Assembly (NCBI GenBank): GCA_963576735.1
Contig: OY755178.1
Span: forward strand, 19,158,001 to 19,222,000
DNA from: Bedellia somnulentella
Lineage: Eukaryota > Arthropoda > Insecta > Lepidoptera > Bedelliidae
Reading direction: 5' to 3'
DNA: 64,000 nucleotides
Shown one piece after another: positions 26,914 to 37,706 of this stretch; position 1 is the stretch's first letter, and each line of letters begins with the position of its first letter. Under the pieces are notes generated by a model. It was not told the DNA's origin. It was given only the letters and a program-made list of their open reading frames with translations, and ran no database searches. The position numbers and the translations under genes are program-made.

Positions 26914-28219
26914 TCTATACTTATTATAAATCTGTAGTGAGGTCAATTCTGTACATGAAATATATTTTCAAAATAACCATTAAGTGGTGATTAGGGATCG
27001 ATACTGATGCCAAAAATGCAATCAGTAAAATTTTTGTCTGTCTGTCTGTCGGTTTGTATGTTCCTTATGGAAACAAAAACTACTCGACGGATTTTAACGA
27101 AACTTGGTACAATTATTTTTCATACACCTGCGCAGGTTTTCGTATACTTTCCAGCAGAGTAGTAAAGGGGAATTTTGGGAAATTTTGGGAAAACGGGAGA
27201 AGTTACTCCATTTTTTAAGCTTCCGTCGCGTGTGCAGCCTCAATGGTTAAACTTACAAAGAAATCATGTGTGACGGAAATATTCTTCATAAAATTATCTG
27301 AAAAAAATCCCTTACAGTTTATGTCTATCTTTTACGGGTGACTCACAATAACACGTGTAATTCCTGATAGCTTAGCAGTTCGGATCATTCTGATTATATT
27401 TGTTTACTCTTACGTTTGTAAACGTCTCACTCATCCCAAATTTAAAAAAGGTAACATTATTATCTATTCAATAAAAAAAGAATTATATGATAGTGATATG
27501 ATATGATAAATTATGTGATAGTTAGGCGTTTCCAACATTTGCATTCTATCTGAAAAGGTAGACAAGTGGCCGTCCGAATTAGTTAAAATTCGGAGGTAGG
27601 AAACGCAAACACTACTTGAACGTGTAAAAAAGAAACAAAGGATAGAGAAATTTCGCGCTGGAGGCCAACTGACACTGTAGCTCAGTTGGCAGAGCGACGG
27701 GGGCGTATACCCGAAGGTCGCGGGTTCGAACCCCGCCAGTGTCGAAATTTTTCTTTCCTTTAATAACATCTTTTATTTATGAGTAATAATCCCCACATGA
27801 GGAATTCATGTCAAAAAAAACATTAAATTAAGAATTATAGAAATCGGTAGGCAAACACCGAAATTATACATAAAATAATCCATCGCGCCCGTGATCAAAA
27901 CCAAATCTTTACTAATTTACATATAACATACTAGATGGCTCGAGTAGTTGCATCCTAAATCACGTAATGATTTATATTTTAGATTGTTATAAATACTTCA
28001 TAGCGTTTTATTTAAAAATTTGCTATTAAACGGAAATACTGAACCGTTCATCAAAGCGCATTTAAAATCACCAAACTACACTGTTTAGGGAGTGCTATAA
28101 ATTTAATAAATTGAAAACATTGCGCTGAATTTCACAATGCTTGAGCAGTGACTGAAGAAAGAAACCTCAGATATTTAAAAAAACAACGCTACCCGTGCGA
28201 AGCTGGGACGATCCACTAG
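26914..28219 (+). mobile_element. Non-autonomous Helitron 2 with nested SINE-C
   Basis: TCTATACTTATTATAAATCT to GATCCACTAG, between A and T. Collinear with Helitron 1 apart from a SINE-C insertion and a shorter (GTCT)n. Confidence 0.85.
27488..27829 (+). repeat. SINE-C full copy inserted in Helitron 2
   Basis: Flanked by a 10-bp duplication AAGAATTATA (27478-27487 and 27830-27839); absent from Helitron 1. Reference copy for SINE-C. It has a unique 5' body, a 73-nt tRNA-like core at 27671-27743 (GACACTG/CAGTGTC stem, A box TAGCTCAGTTGGCAGAG, B box GGTTCGAACCC), then TTTCTTTCCTTTAATAAC and GAGGAATTCATGTC. Confidence 0.9.
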
Positions 28220-28256
28220 TAATATAATACACAGCAAGAAATTTAAATAAATGGGT

Positions 28257-29077
28257 TCGTCGCGCAGATACCAGAAGAAACTTATTTAGAGTGCAGTTAG
28301 GGGTAGTGGGCGTCTATGAGCCGAAATAGTAATAAACCAATTAGTGTTTTTTTAATTAATTTAAGAAGTCGAAGAATTAACCTTGACAATGACGGGACAG
28401 TTTTACAGTGATGCGCGTAAACTTAAAAACAATATAAACAGCAATAAAACGAATACAAACAACTTATTGAAAGAAGACTTCAAAATGATTTTAATGAATC
28501 ACTGTCTGATAAGTCATTTTCGATTTACAGATATGGGGTTACCAATTTTGTGTTAAAAATATGTTGTGGTACGTTTTACAAAAACTTTCATATCCTTCTA
28601 ATGTAGAGAACGTAAGTTTAAATCCTGAAATAGGGAAAGTTGTAAACGGTGAAAGAAAGCTTATTGAGGAAACCAATATGGCCGAGTTTAATTAAGTCAA
28701 AAATTTATCGAGATATTCAGAAGTATTACTACGTATGCCACACCTTTGAGGATTCAGGGCGTGGACGTTGAGTTATGCTCAGAGCTAACTAATGCATTAT
28801 AATCATTATTCAACACACAACGATCAGACAAGTACAAGTCGGACTTTCGCATCTAGAGTTCTACGCACCATTTCGTGGTCTTCAATTTGACATTTAAAAA
28901 GGTAATTAACGTATAGAATAAGAATAGGATAGAAGGGTAGGTTCAAGTTCCTTGAGGGGTCATATAAGTGCTGTGAGGTGATACAAAAAGAAAACACAAA
29001 AGATAGCGCCATTCTTAGCCAATACCTAATTACTCTTTATTATAAAGAAACTTACTAACTTACTTACTAATAACTTA
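28257..29077. other. Intergenic; possible SINE-B relic at 28620-28775
   Basis: Faint SINE-B blocks (AACGGTGAAAGAAAGC, ATTCAGAAGTATTACTACG). Otherwise nothing supported. Confidence 0.35.
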
Positions 29078-29310
29078 GCTGTGTAGTGCCGGCTTAGAAT
29101 AGCACTACCCCATTTCTTCCCGCGGTAGTACGTAATAGGGGTTTTTTAAGTGCTTTTTGCGCGATATGGTTGGAGACCCATCACCAATAACATTTATTAT
29201 ACAATCTTTTCCGCGTTTAACTTCCTAAAGCGGCTGAAGAATGTCTGGTTCCGAAGCTCTGGCTACGCCTTTTAGGGATATATAGCCGTGAGTATATGTA
29301 TGTATGTATA
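29078..29310 (+). repeat. SINE-A copy 29
   Basis: Slightly shortened around CGTAATAGG. Confidence 0.85.
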
Positions 29311-29618
29311 AAGAAACATTATAATTTTATACTATTTTTATAAATCGCGTAGCTGTGAAATGATCCCAAAATGATCGCGGCAAACCGATCGTCAAGTGCA
29401 TATTCTACACAAGGACAAAACAATTACTTGCTCTATCATTTGCACGTGTGTCAAAGATATACTACTTATGCGTTATATTACATTTGGTTGGTTCAGAAAA
29501 GCACTTTTCCATCTATTTTTGAATGTTTCATATGAGGAATGTAAAGGACAGTTTATTTATTAGTGATATAATATTAATAATGTTTCGACCAAGCTTCTTA
29601 AACTCTTTGCACGTACAA
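29311..29618. other. Intergenic spacer
   Basis: No supported feature. Confidence 0.4.
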
Positions 29619-29661
29619 TCACCCGTAGGTAGTGCTATTCAAAGTCGACACTACACAACTA
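29619..29661 (-). repeat. SINE-A 5'-end fragment
   Basis: CACCCGTAGGTAGTGCTATT to CGACACTACACAAC. Confidence 0.7.
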
Positions 29662-29701
29662 ACACCATCAATTATAACTACTAGAACGTATGGGGTAATA
29701 C

Positions 29702-30035
29702 CAGTCATAACCGGTAGAACACCGGTTATCGTGCAAGTGACTAGACACCAATTTGTCTTTTCTTAAGACAAATGTGTGGTTAATTTATCATGGTTGATAA
29801 CGGTGAGGGAAAACATCGTGAGGAAACCCATATTGTACAGGAGTTGTACTTAGTCATGTGACAGTGTATTCGTACAAAACGGCGATAGGCCTGCCCCCTA
29901 TCACGTGAGTACACTGTCCATGCAAAACGTGGGTACTCTGAACACAAGGTGACAAAGTCACGTGATGTTCAGAAGTTTTAGTACCTCTGCCAACCCCTTC
30001 GGAGATATTCGGCGTGAAGGTTTATGTTATGTTAT
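29702..30035 (+). repeat. SINE-B copy 9
   Basis: B box lost by a small deletion (GACTAGACACCAATTTG); body and TTATG tail normal. Confidence 0.85.
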
Positions 30036-30332
30036 AATTACATATTACAAATCCCAAATACTGCTGGGCTTATAATCTACGGCGCAAAATAAAGCTCGAA
30101 TGACTTCCACAAATTGTATGAACCCAATTATGAGCTGATTGCAGGCAACTATGATATGATTATATGGCAGTAGTCATAGATGAACTAATAAAAAACCGTA
30201 GATAAGTCATGCGCGCTCATAAGTGGCACTTAAAAAATAGGCTAAATGGCTCATTTGACTTCAGTCGCGCACAAGCTGCCGTCGCAATCGTTCACCTGTT
30301 TGGCGTGTTTGTTTATCAAAATAATCGAGAAT
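30036..30332. other. Intergenic spacer
   Basis: No supported feature. Confidence 0.4.
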
Positions 30333-30413
30333 GCCGTCGTGTGTGATGAGATTTTACACAAACTATAGTAGAAAAACTACTAAAATGATGAGATTACTTA
30401 TCATTCGTAAGTA
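30333..30413 (+). pseudogene. THAP-domain N-terminal exon remnant
   Basis: MPSCVMRFYTNYSRKTTK resembles THAP N-termini (usually CxxxxC, here the second C is Y). A 1-base shift restores DEITYHS, a typical continuation. A GTAAGT donor follows. Probably a decayed THAP-type transposase, not a host gene. Confidence 0.5.
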
Positions 30414-31033
30414 TTATAAATTTATAACGTTTTAATTATAATTTATAATAAATCGTGTGTATAGGTCTTAATTATTCTTTGTCAAACGGTCGTCTTAGTG
30501 TCATATTTCACGACGGTACAGAGCAAATATGTTTATCTCTTTTTAGCGCTTGCTTTAAGATGTGCTATCTTGCCTACATTTCAAATGTATTTCTTGGTGT
30601 GTTGTTTGGATATATTTCTAGTGGTGTGCGTACATCTGCCGCAATCGGTGCCACTCGTAAGCGCCGGTTTCCTCCTAAATGACCTATCTAACGTTTTTTA
30701 ATCTATGGCAGTAGTGATCTCGCGTTTGGCGCAAAAGGTCATATGTTCGATTCTTTTATTAAAACACTAATATAACCTTGAACGTCAATTGTGTCGGTCG
30801 TTGTGAGGAGTTATCTGAGGTGAGATTTTAGTATTTCATGTTTTTGTTTAATTGTTTTTTATTGATTGAGATTGTTTTTACCACTTTTTGATTAAAATCT
30901 TGTGTTATTGATGCCGAAAAATTTAATATGATACAAGTTTGTATAGCGCACGCAAGTAACACGACAATTGTTAGATAATCGTAAAAAACATAAAACGTAT
31001 TGTCACCAAAATCCAAAGTGTATTCAAATTTCA
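30414..31033. other. Spacer following the THAP remnant
   Basis: Contains short ORFs at 30455-30700 that match nothing I recognise. Confidence 0.3.
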
Positions 31034-31125
31034 TATTAACCAGTTGACAGGAAGGGGGTTAAAATTTAAATTACTAAATTTGACACAAGAATAAAACAAA
31101 CGGGGTAAGCTAAATAAAACCTTTT
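31034..31125 (+). repeat. Direct repeat, copy 1
   Basis: GTTGACAGGAAGGGGGT through AACGGGGTAAGCTAAATAAA; second copy at 32599. Confidence 0.85.
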
Positions 31126-31169
31126 TGAAAGAAAGGAATATTATTTAATATTTTTTTGTTTGTTGTTGT

Positions 31170-31418
31170 TGTTTGCTATGTCGGCTTAGAATAGCACTAC
31201 CCAATTTCTTCCGGTGGGTGTACGTAAGAGGCGACTAACGGTATTCGGGCTATTAAGGGATTTTTGGGCAACGCGGTTGGAGACCCATCACCAACAACCA
31301 TTATTTTTACCATCTTTTCCCAACTCTACTTTCCAAAAGTGGTCGACGAACTTCTAGTTGCTCAGCTCTGGCTACCCCTTGTAGGGATTTACAGCCGTGA
31401 GTATATGTATGTATGTTG
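31170..31418 (+). repeat. SINE-A copy 30
   Basis: Near full length; flanked by GTTTGTTGTTGTT on both sides, a likely target duplication. Confidence 0.9.
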
Positions 31419-31659
31419 TTTGTTGTTGTTACCTTAGCCAATTCACACACTTTAAAGCAAACACAAACAGTCATCCTTAACACAAAGTTAAGAATTACTG
31501 CCCGCCATATTAACTAAGTATAATAACTTTTATAGTGATTAAAGATGTCGTTAGATGATGTGATAACAAATCTTAGTGGATAAAAAGGCAGATAAAATCA
31601 CGTTTTACCGGTAAGCTATTTTAACATTAGAAAAATAAGATCTCACTCAAACAAATCAT

Positions 31660-31925
31660 TACATACATACTTACATAAACTCACGGCTATAAATCTATAG
31701 AAGGGGTAGCCTGAGCTTAAGAATAAGAAATCCCTCGGCCACTTTTGGAGGTTGAGTGGGGAAAAGATGGTAAACCAAAGGTTTTTGGTGATGGGTCTCG
31801 AACAAAATCGCTTTAAAGTAGTAAAGCATAGCTGTGCAGTGTCAGCTTAGAATAGCACTATCCCATTCCTTCTGTTGGGTGTTCGTGAAAGGCGACTAAG
31901 AGTATTGGGGCTTATAAAGTGGCAT
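31660..31925. repeat. SINE-A copy 31 with internal inversion
   Basis: 31660-31805 is the 3' part on minus (tail to TGATGGGTCTCGAAC). 31829-31925 is the 5' part on plus (GCTGTGCAGTGTCAGC to GGGGCTTATAAAG). The parts meet at adjacent consensus positions, with about 20 bp of filler. Confidence 0.75.
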
Positions 31926-31979
31926 CACCTGTTTATGGATAAATATATCGTAACATGTTTTTTTACAATTATAGAATAC

Positions 31980-32330
31980 TACTAGCTGTGCCCGCGACTT
32001 CGTTCGCGTGATTGTCGAGAACAAAAAAACGTCGTTTAGTTAAGAGTATATCACCTTTTTGAAATAAAATAAAGAACCAATGAAATCTAATGCGCACACT
32101 TATTGTGATGTAGGAACTATTGAGTATTTTATAATGATATTTAATTAATTACAGTAGCCATTATCCAGTTGAAATAATAAAAGGTCGTAACTGTGTGTAT
32201 CTCATTTGAATTAGTGTTTATTTAGATACAGTTACAGGGTTAGCCGAAGATTAAGGATCGCTACCTTGTACGATCCTAGCAGATCTGCATAATGCATCAA
32301 TATATTTATAAAGCCCTTTTGTTTTTAACA
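31980..32330 (+). repeat. Interspersed repeat, unclassified
   Basis: Opens TAGCTGTGCCCGCGACTTCG, a repeat start seen across Lepidoptera; body degenerate. Confidence 0.5.
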
Positions 32331-32354
32331 CTTCGGAATTTTGCACATAGATCA

Positions 32355-32598
32355 TATATCAATCCCGCCCGATTTCGGCCACAGCAAATTCTGGTATCCG
32401 GCTATTAAGAGTGTGTTCATGTGCTCTCATGTGACTGACATAGCCAATCTTTCCGACAAATGTTCTATGACGTATGTTGAAAAATCAGTACCCCTCCAAT
32501 ATATAGGTAGTTATTATTGATGGCCGCAGGTAGTCGGGCCTTGAGCTCATCACTCTTTGCTTCGAGCTCATCACGTCTTTTCCTTCCGAAAAGAAATA
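32355..32598 (+). repeat. Interspersed repeat fragment
   Basis: CCCGCCCGATTTCGGCCACA resembles a common lepidopteran repeat; the rest is unrecognised. Confidence 0.4.
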
Positions 32599-32700
32599 TT
32601 AACCGGTTGACAGGAAGGGGGTGAAAACTAAATTACTAAATTTCACTCAAGAAAGAATAAAACAAACGGGGTAAGCTAAATAAAACCGCTCAAAAAAGGT
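32599..32700 (+). repeat. Direct repeat, copy 2
   Basis: About 90% like 31034-31125 by eye, same orientation. Confidence 0.85.
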
Positions 32701-32790
32701 ACTTTACTATTATTAGGGTTTACGGTTGTTGGTTGTACTATGATAATACATTGAATTAAATCGATTTATCAGTGGCATAATATGCACTGT

Positions 32791-33042
32791 AGTAGCTGTG
32801 TAGTGTCGGCTTAGAATAGCACTACCCCATTTCTTCCGGTGGATGTACGTAAGAGGCGACTAACGGTATTGGGGGTTTTTAAGGGATTTTTGGGCGATGC
32901 GGTTGGAGACCCATTACCAACAACCTTTATTTTACCATCTTTTCCCCACTCAATTTTCCAAAAGTGGCTGAGGAATTTCTAATTCCTTAGCTCAGGCTAC
33001 CCCTTCTAGGGATTTATAGTCGTGAGTATATGTATGTATGTA
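32791..33042 (+). repeat. SINE-A copy 32
   Basis: Full length, near consensus. Confidence 0.92.
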
Positions 33043-33149
33043 TAATATGCAAATATAACTAAATTAAGGTTAGTCACTAAGGTCACTACATCATTTTAGT
33101 GTTAAAAAAAGTAGAACTTAAAAGATGTCTTATGTTTCTGGTGTTTAAT

Positions 33150-33394
33150 ACATACATACATACATATTCTCACGCCGTTAGTTTCCATTGGGGTAGGCAG
33201 AGACTATCGATCGCCACTTTGTACTTGACACTTTTTTTATCGCCAATGTGGAAGGTAATGTTAGTAGAGGACGACCTCGGAGGACAGATTTGGATCAAAT
33301 AGAAAACGTGCTCAAAAAGGCAGGTGTCCGCAGTATGAAGAATAAAAGAGCATGTATGAAAAGATTGATGGATGTAAACGAAGCCAGAGAGGTT
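33150..33394. mobile_element. LINE-T fragment with 5' inversion
   Basis: 33150-33225 is the LINE-T 3' end on minus (CATA tail, CTCACGCCGTTAGTTTCC). 33244-33394 is the adjacent upstream part on plus (GAGGACGACCTCGGAGGAC to AACGAAGCCAGAGAGG). An 11-bp duplication TGGTGTTTAAT flanks the whole (33139-33149, 33395-33405), so this is one insertion. Confidence 0.88.
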
Positions 33395-33405
33395 TGGTGT
33401 TTAAT

Positions 33406-34300
33406 GTAGACCAAAATTCAGTTTTTTATTATAAACGTTCACGAAAACTGGTTGTGAAGTGACGTGCATTTGAAGAATGGCTAAGAATTTCAAAATTATG
33501 CTCACCAAATTGGATTTATTAATAGGCAGACTATTTACATAATATATTAATATTAATAAGCCTAATTTAAGAAACTAAGTAAAGATAATATTTAAAAGCA
33601 TTTCAGTTATTTTCATAGTCGGCGAATTCACTTGATATTGGCAGCTTGTATTAATTTCGCCTAGCTTGTTTCCTGTAGCTTCTATTACTTTAACCGACTT
33701 TAAAATAAGGGGTTAAAGGGGCTAAAAAAATGCAAATTTTATTTTTGCTTTATTTTATTTTGGTTCTTTATTTTATTTTTGCACAACGCCATCTATCGGA
33801 CTTTGGATTCCAACTATCAACATTAGTTCTATATTTAGACTTAAGATGTCGTTGCAAGTACTATACTGAATTGCGTAACGTAATATTTTTCTTCTTGAAC
33901 TCACAAAATTAATCATATCTTTTGATAGAGTGAACCGATTTCGATGAAACAAAAACTAAGTTATACCTCAAGTTACGTTTAATTTTTGTATATAAACATT
34001 TTCAGCATTAAATTCGTAGATTTTACGTTTTGCGCGCACAAACAAACATATAAACAGACAAACAGACAAACAGACAAAAAATTTAAAAATGATGGAAATG
34101 GGTTCTGTTACTTATCTGTTCACACGCTGGCTATTTTTTTTTTCAATTTCTTCAATGTACAAAAATTACTTTTCTACAGATTTATTATATGTATAGATTA
34201 CTGATATTCTACTTATTATTTTGTATAACTCAACTTAGTTGTCGTATGACAAAACATCTAAATAATGTTTAAAAATTTATTTGCAAGCACTATAATCACT
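33406..34300. other. Intergenic; unclassified repeat-like stretch 33690-34110
   Basis: TTAACCGACTTTAAAATAAG, GAGTGAACCGATTTCGATGA and (CAGACAAA)n-type runs resemble common moth repeats. No gene. Confidence 0.4.
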
Positions 34301-34555
34301 TGCTGTGTAGTGTCGGCTTAGAATAGCACTACCCTATATCTTCCGGTGGGTGTACGTAAGAGGCGACTAACGGTATTGGGGATTTTAAGGGATTTTTGGG
34401 CGATGCGGTTGGAGACCCATCACCAACAACCTTTATTTCACCATCTTTTCCCCATGCAACTTCCAAAGGTGGCTGAGGAATGTCTCATTCCCTAGCTCTG
34501 GCTACCCCTTCAAGGGATTTATAGCCGTGAGTATATGTATGTATGTATGTATGCA
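34301..34555 (+). repeat. SINE-A copy 33
   Basis: Flanked by GCACTATAATCAC on both sides (34287 and 34553), a clear target duplication. Confidence 0.92.
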
Positions 34556-34984
34556 CTATAATCACAAAAAAAGGTTTAAGGTGTCATTATATACATTTCA
34601 ATGAGTTCACTAACGATATAGTATGTTTTTACTATTAGTATTAACCTTGAATCTGACAGAGTAACTTGATATGCCTAGCTTCATGAAACCTGCTTCCTCA
34701 TTCAACTGCCGCAGAAGAATAGGAGTGAATTTTATATGTAAGCGTTATTACGTTAAACATTATCATCATAATAATCATGATAAATTGATAATAACTTTAA
34801 TAGCTCAGAGGGAACATCATTGCTTTATAAATAATAAAATAAAATAATCATTCATTTCAAAGTGAAAAGGTAAATCTTTGTTTTTTGAACGTCAAATTGC
34901 AACTTAATACAAAGTTTACTTCGGATTCGGAAGATGTTTTGTTGAGAGAAGAACCCGTAAAGCCAAAATGAAAAAAAAATCTAC
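34556..34984. other. Intergenic spacer
   Basis: No supported feature. Confidence 0.4.
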
Positions 34985-35440
34985 ATTGCTGCAATGTATC
35001 ATGCAAGGTAACATACATTGTAACATGTTCTCATGGTTTGGACGCCTCGCGCGCTCCAACTGCGGCTTGGTCGCGCGTTACAACTCATGCTCGGCTCAGT
35101 CCGAGATTTGTCGGTTTCTGTATAGGTAGCCGTGAGCGGTCGTTCATTTCGTTCGCATGTGCAACGATAATGGCGGTGAAAGAGGGTGCGTGTACTGATA
35201 ATTGTCAGAGCAAGAAGGCTGTCTTCAGACTCCATGAGCCGTAAGTGTATCAACTGAAGTAGAGAGATGCGGTCAAAGAAAATATTACGACGAGGCCTAA
35301 TGTTTGTAACAAAATGTAGGAACAGATGTTTCGTACTCAATGCGCGTACCGCGCGTGCCGCACGTTCAAGGCAGCAGGGAGCATGCAATGTGATGCAGAA
35401 TATTACATTACATGTTGCATTGCACCAATGCATAAACAGC
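34985..35440. other. GC-rich island with weak terminal inverted similarity
   Basis: CpG-rich (CCTCGCGCGCTCCAACTGCG, GCGTACCGCGCGTGCCGC) in AT-rich surroundings. The ends resemble each other inverted (TTGCTGCAATGTATCATG against TTGGTGCAATGCAACATG). A mini-exon MAVKEGACTDNCQSKKAVFR to HEP with a GTAAGT donor lies at 35171-35241. Either an old DNA element or a promoter-like island; unresolved. Confidence 0.4.
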
Positions 35441-35527
35441 TTAAGAAACTCACCAACTCACATCTTTTTTACGTCCATTACAATTTGGTGTTAGCCCGGA
35501 AACATCCTGCATAGAGCCCTGATGACA

Positions 35528-35833
35528 TAAGCATAAGCATAATAATAATCATAAACGTTCACGCCGAATATCCCCGAAGGGGTTGGCAGAGGTACTAATA
35601 CTTCTGAACATCACGTGACTTTGTCACCATACACTGTCACATGACTAAGTACAACTCAGCCATGTGGGTTTCCTCACGATGTTTTCCCTCACCGTTAACA
35701 ACCATGATAAATTAACCACACATATGTCTTTAGAAAAGACAAATTGGTGTAGGCCCGACCCAGGATCTGAACACTAGTCGTTTGCACGTTAACCGAGTGT
35801 TCTACCCACTAGGCTATCACGGTTGTGATACTA
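35528..35833 (-). repeat. SINE-B copy 10
   Basis: 13-bp duplication AGCCCTGATGACA on both sides (35515-35527, 35834-35846). The tail is an unusual (ATAAGC)n. Lacks about 80 bp in the middle. Inserted next to a LINE 3' end. Confidence 0.9.
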
Positions 35834-35846
35834 AGCCCTGATGACA

Positions 35847-36220
35847 CTAAGCCATTTTATCAATAATGTAATCATTAACATTATAATAGGCTTTCGAACT
35901 AAGATTTCTTTCAACTACAGCTTTCAATTTGGTTTCTGATAAATTTAAAATGTCCTCAGGTATTTTATTATACATTTTTATGTATAACTCCATGAAAGAT
36001 GTATTTACTTTTAACAATCTGTACTTTGGTATTGAAATTTTATTGTTGTTTCTCAGAATTCGAATAGGTTAGTCACATTTTTTTACATAAGAAGCCTGAT
36101 ATTTTCTTACATAGGTACATAATATTTTCATAAATATATTGGCAGCGTCATTATATATATGATTTTAAATAGTTCCCTCAGGGAATCTCGAGATCTCAAA
36201 TTATAAATAGCTCTCATTTT
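35847..36220 (-). pseudogene. Jockey/CR1-like LINE C-terminal fragment
   Basis: Minus-strand translation gives RAIYNLRSRDSLRELFKIIY and, after one stop, PIRILRNNNKISIPKYRLLK, SFMEL..KMYNKIPEDILNL and LKAVVERNLSSKAYYNVNDY, ending IIDKMA then TAG. This is the typical post-RT tail of CR1/Jockey LINEs. Confidence 0.75.
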
Positions 36221-36529
36221 TTTTTACAGAATAAATTTGGATTTATATTTATAGTTTATGTTTATGTAAATTTGGATTAAAATAAATTACTGTTTTTTTT
36301 ATTTTTTGTTTATTGTTGCACTTAAAAATAATATTTCCTGTTTTCAATTATGTTACCCGCTGAAAGAACATGTTTTTTTATCCAATAGGCTTGTGTCCAT
36401 TAAGAATAAATATAATGGATAGGGGTTTATAATGATTAATTATATTATGGAGAATATAACAAACAATTTTAATTATTAAAAACGTTACAGATTAATAATA
36501 TTTTTAAAAAATAAATTTCGTAAAATGCA
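36221..36529. other. AT-rich spacer
   Basis: No supported feature. Confidence 0.4.
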
Positions 36530-36708
36530 ACCTTTAGTCACGTGACAGTGAACACCAATCAGAAAGCGTTACGTCACGCCGTGCGAAACTCCAATCGTGT
36601 CTTTGACGTTGCGAGTATCACTACCGGTTCTTGATAAAATTTTGGTTTTTAACAACTAATATCAAGTTGATACAGTTTTTGCTGATTATAATTTGAAAGA
36701 TTTAACCA

Positions 36709-36840
36709 TGGAATCGGGATTCAGCAAAGCAGACAGTAATAATTTGACCAGAATCGATGCCGTTATGCTTGGAAATTTTTTCGCGTCGAACAGTGACTTT
36801 TGCTCATCTGAATTTCACAATGTTAAAACTTCCTTGTAAG
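36709..36840 (+). pseudogene. N-terminal exon of second transposon gene (YqaJ-type candidate)
   Basis: ATG starts MESGFSKADSNNLTRIDAVM then LGNFFASNSDFCSSEF and HNVKTSL. A GTAAGA donor follows directly. The rest of the gene is missing. The sequence resembles leader regions of moth YqaJ-nuclease proteins as I remember them; no catalytic motif is present to confirm it. Confidence 0.45.
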
Positions 36841-37706
36841 AATAAAATATTTATTATAAGGATAAATGCTATGTGAAATTTCAGTTCGGTACACAAGGAT
36901 TTAATATTTTGACGTACATTTTGCAAGAAAATTGATACAACACTTGGAGTACAACTTTCTTTCGATTCATTCAGACACTCTTCTTTTATCATCTTTCTTT
37001 GTTTTTTTAGAATATATAGCCGTTCTGTACTGCTGCATGTTCGTTTTCTTCTGTCTTCTTGACATCCAAATTTACTTGGCATACAACCTGGTTTCATGCG
37101 CACTTGTGATACTGTTCTCTTTATATGGTACTCCATGTAATTTATCATATCATTTGGCAAATGTATTTATTATTTAGAAAATAGGGATTCTACAATTTGC
37201 CGTGTAGTGCCGGCTTAGAATGTCGCTACCCCTTTCTACCCACGGGTGTCGTAAGAGGCGACTAAGGGTATTGGGGCTTTTTATTGGATTTTTGGGCAAT
37301 GTGGTTGGAGACCCATCACCAAAAACCTTTATTTTTACCATCTTTTCCCCACTCAACTTACAAAAGTGGCTGAGGAATTTATAATTCCTTAGCTCTGGTT
37401 ACCCCTTCTAGGGAAATATAGCCGTGAGTATATGTATGTATGTATGGATTCTACAAAACACATCTAGTTTGCTCGAATAAAGTAATAGATTGTATTGTGT
37501 GAAATACATACATCAAAATGATCTTCACAAAAATACATTCTTGAACCTGTTGATAAAGTATGAGCATCATCTCTTCTTGCAAGTTTTAACCACTTTTTCC
37601 GTATTTCTCCATTGTTTGGAACATATATAAATAACTTGATTGGCGTTTTTAAAGTCTTGCTATCACAATGGGGCACCATACAGTACTTATAATATGAGAA
37701 ATTCAT
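36804..37706 (-). pseudogene. THAP-domain transposon gene, 5' part only
   Basis: Exon 1 (37706 to about 37510) codes a THAP zinc finger: MNFSYYKYCMVPHC, then IRKKWLKLARRDD and MYFCEDHFD, i.e. C-x4-C...C-x2-H. It ends at a GTATGT donor. Exon 2 (about 37165-36870) continues LPNDMINYMEYHIKRTVSQV, RMKPGCMPSKFGCQEDRRKR and YILKKQRK. The DDE catalytic region is absent. The THAP finger would bind the transposon ends. SINE-A copy 34 lies in the intron. Confidence 0.75.
37198..37446 (+). repeat. SINE-A copy 34
   Basis: Full length, CTACCCACGGGTGTCG subtype; duplication GGATTCTACAA on both sides (37184 and 37446). Confidence 0.92.

Noticed and set aside
27671..27743. Possible functional tRNA gene (73 nt, good acceptor and T arms)
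   Set aside because: The anticodon arm closes only with an 8-nt loop and the core is part of a dispersed SINE with flanking body, tail and target duplication.
36804..37706. THAP protein as a host gene
   Set aside because: The gene is bracketed by an inverted repeat, lacks its 3' exons and has an inward partner gene, as in a transposon.
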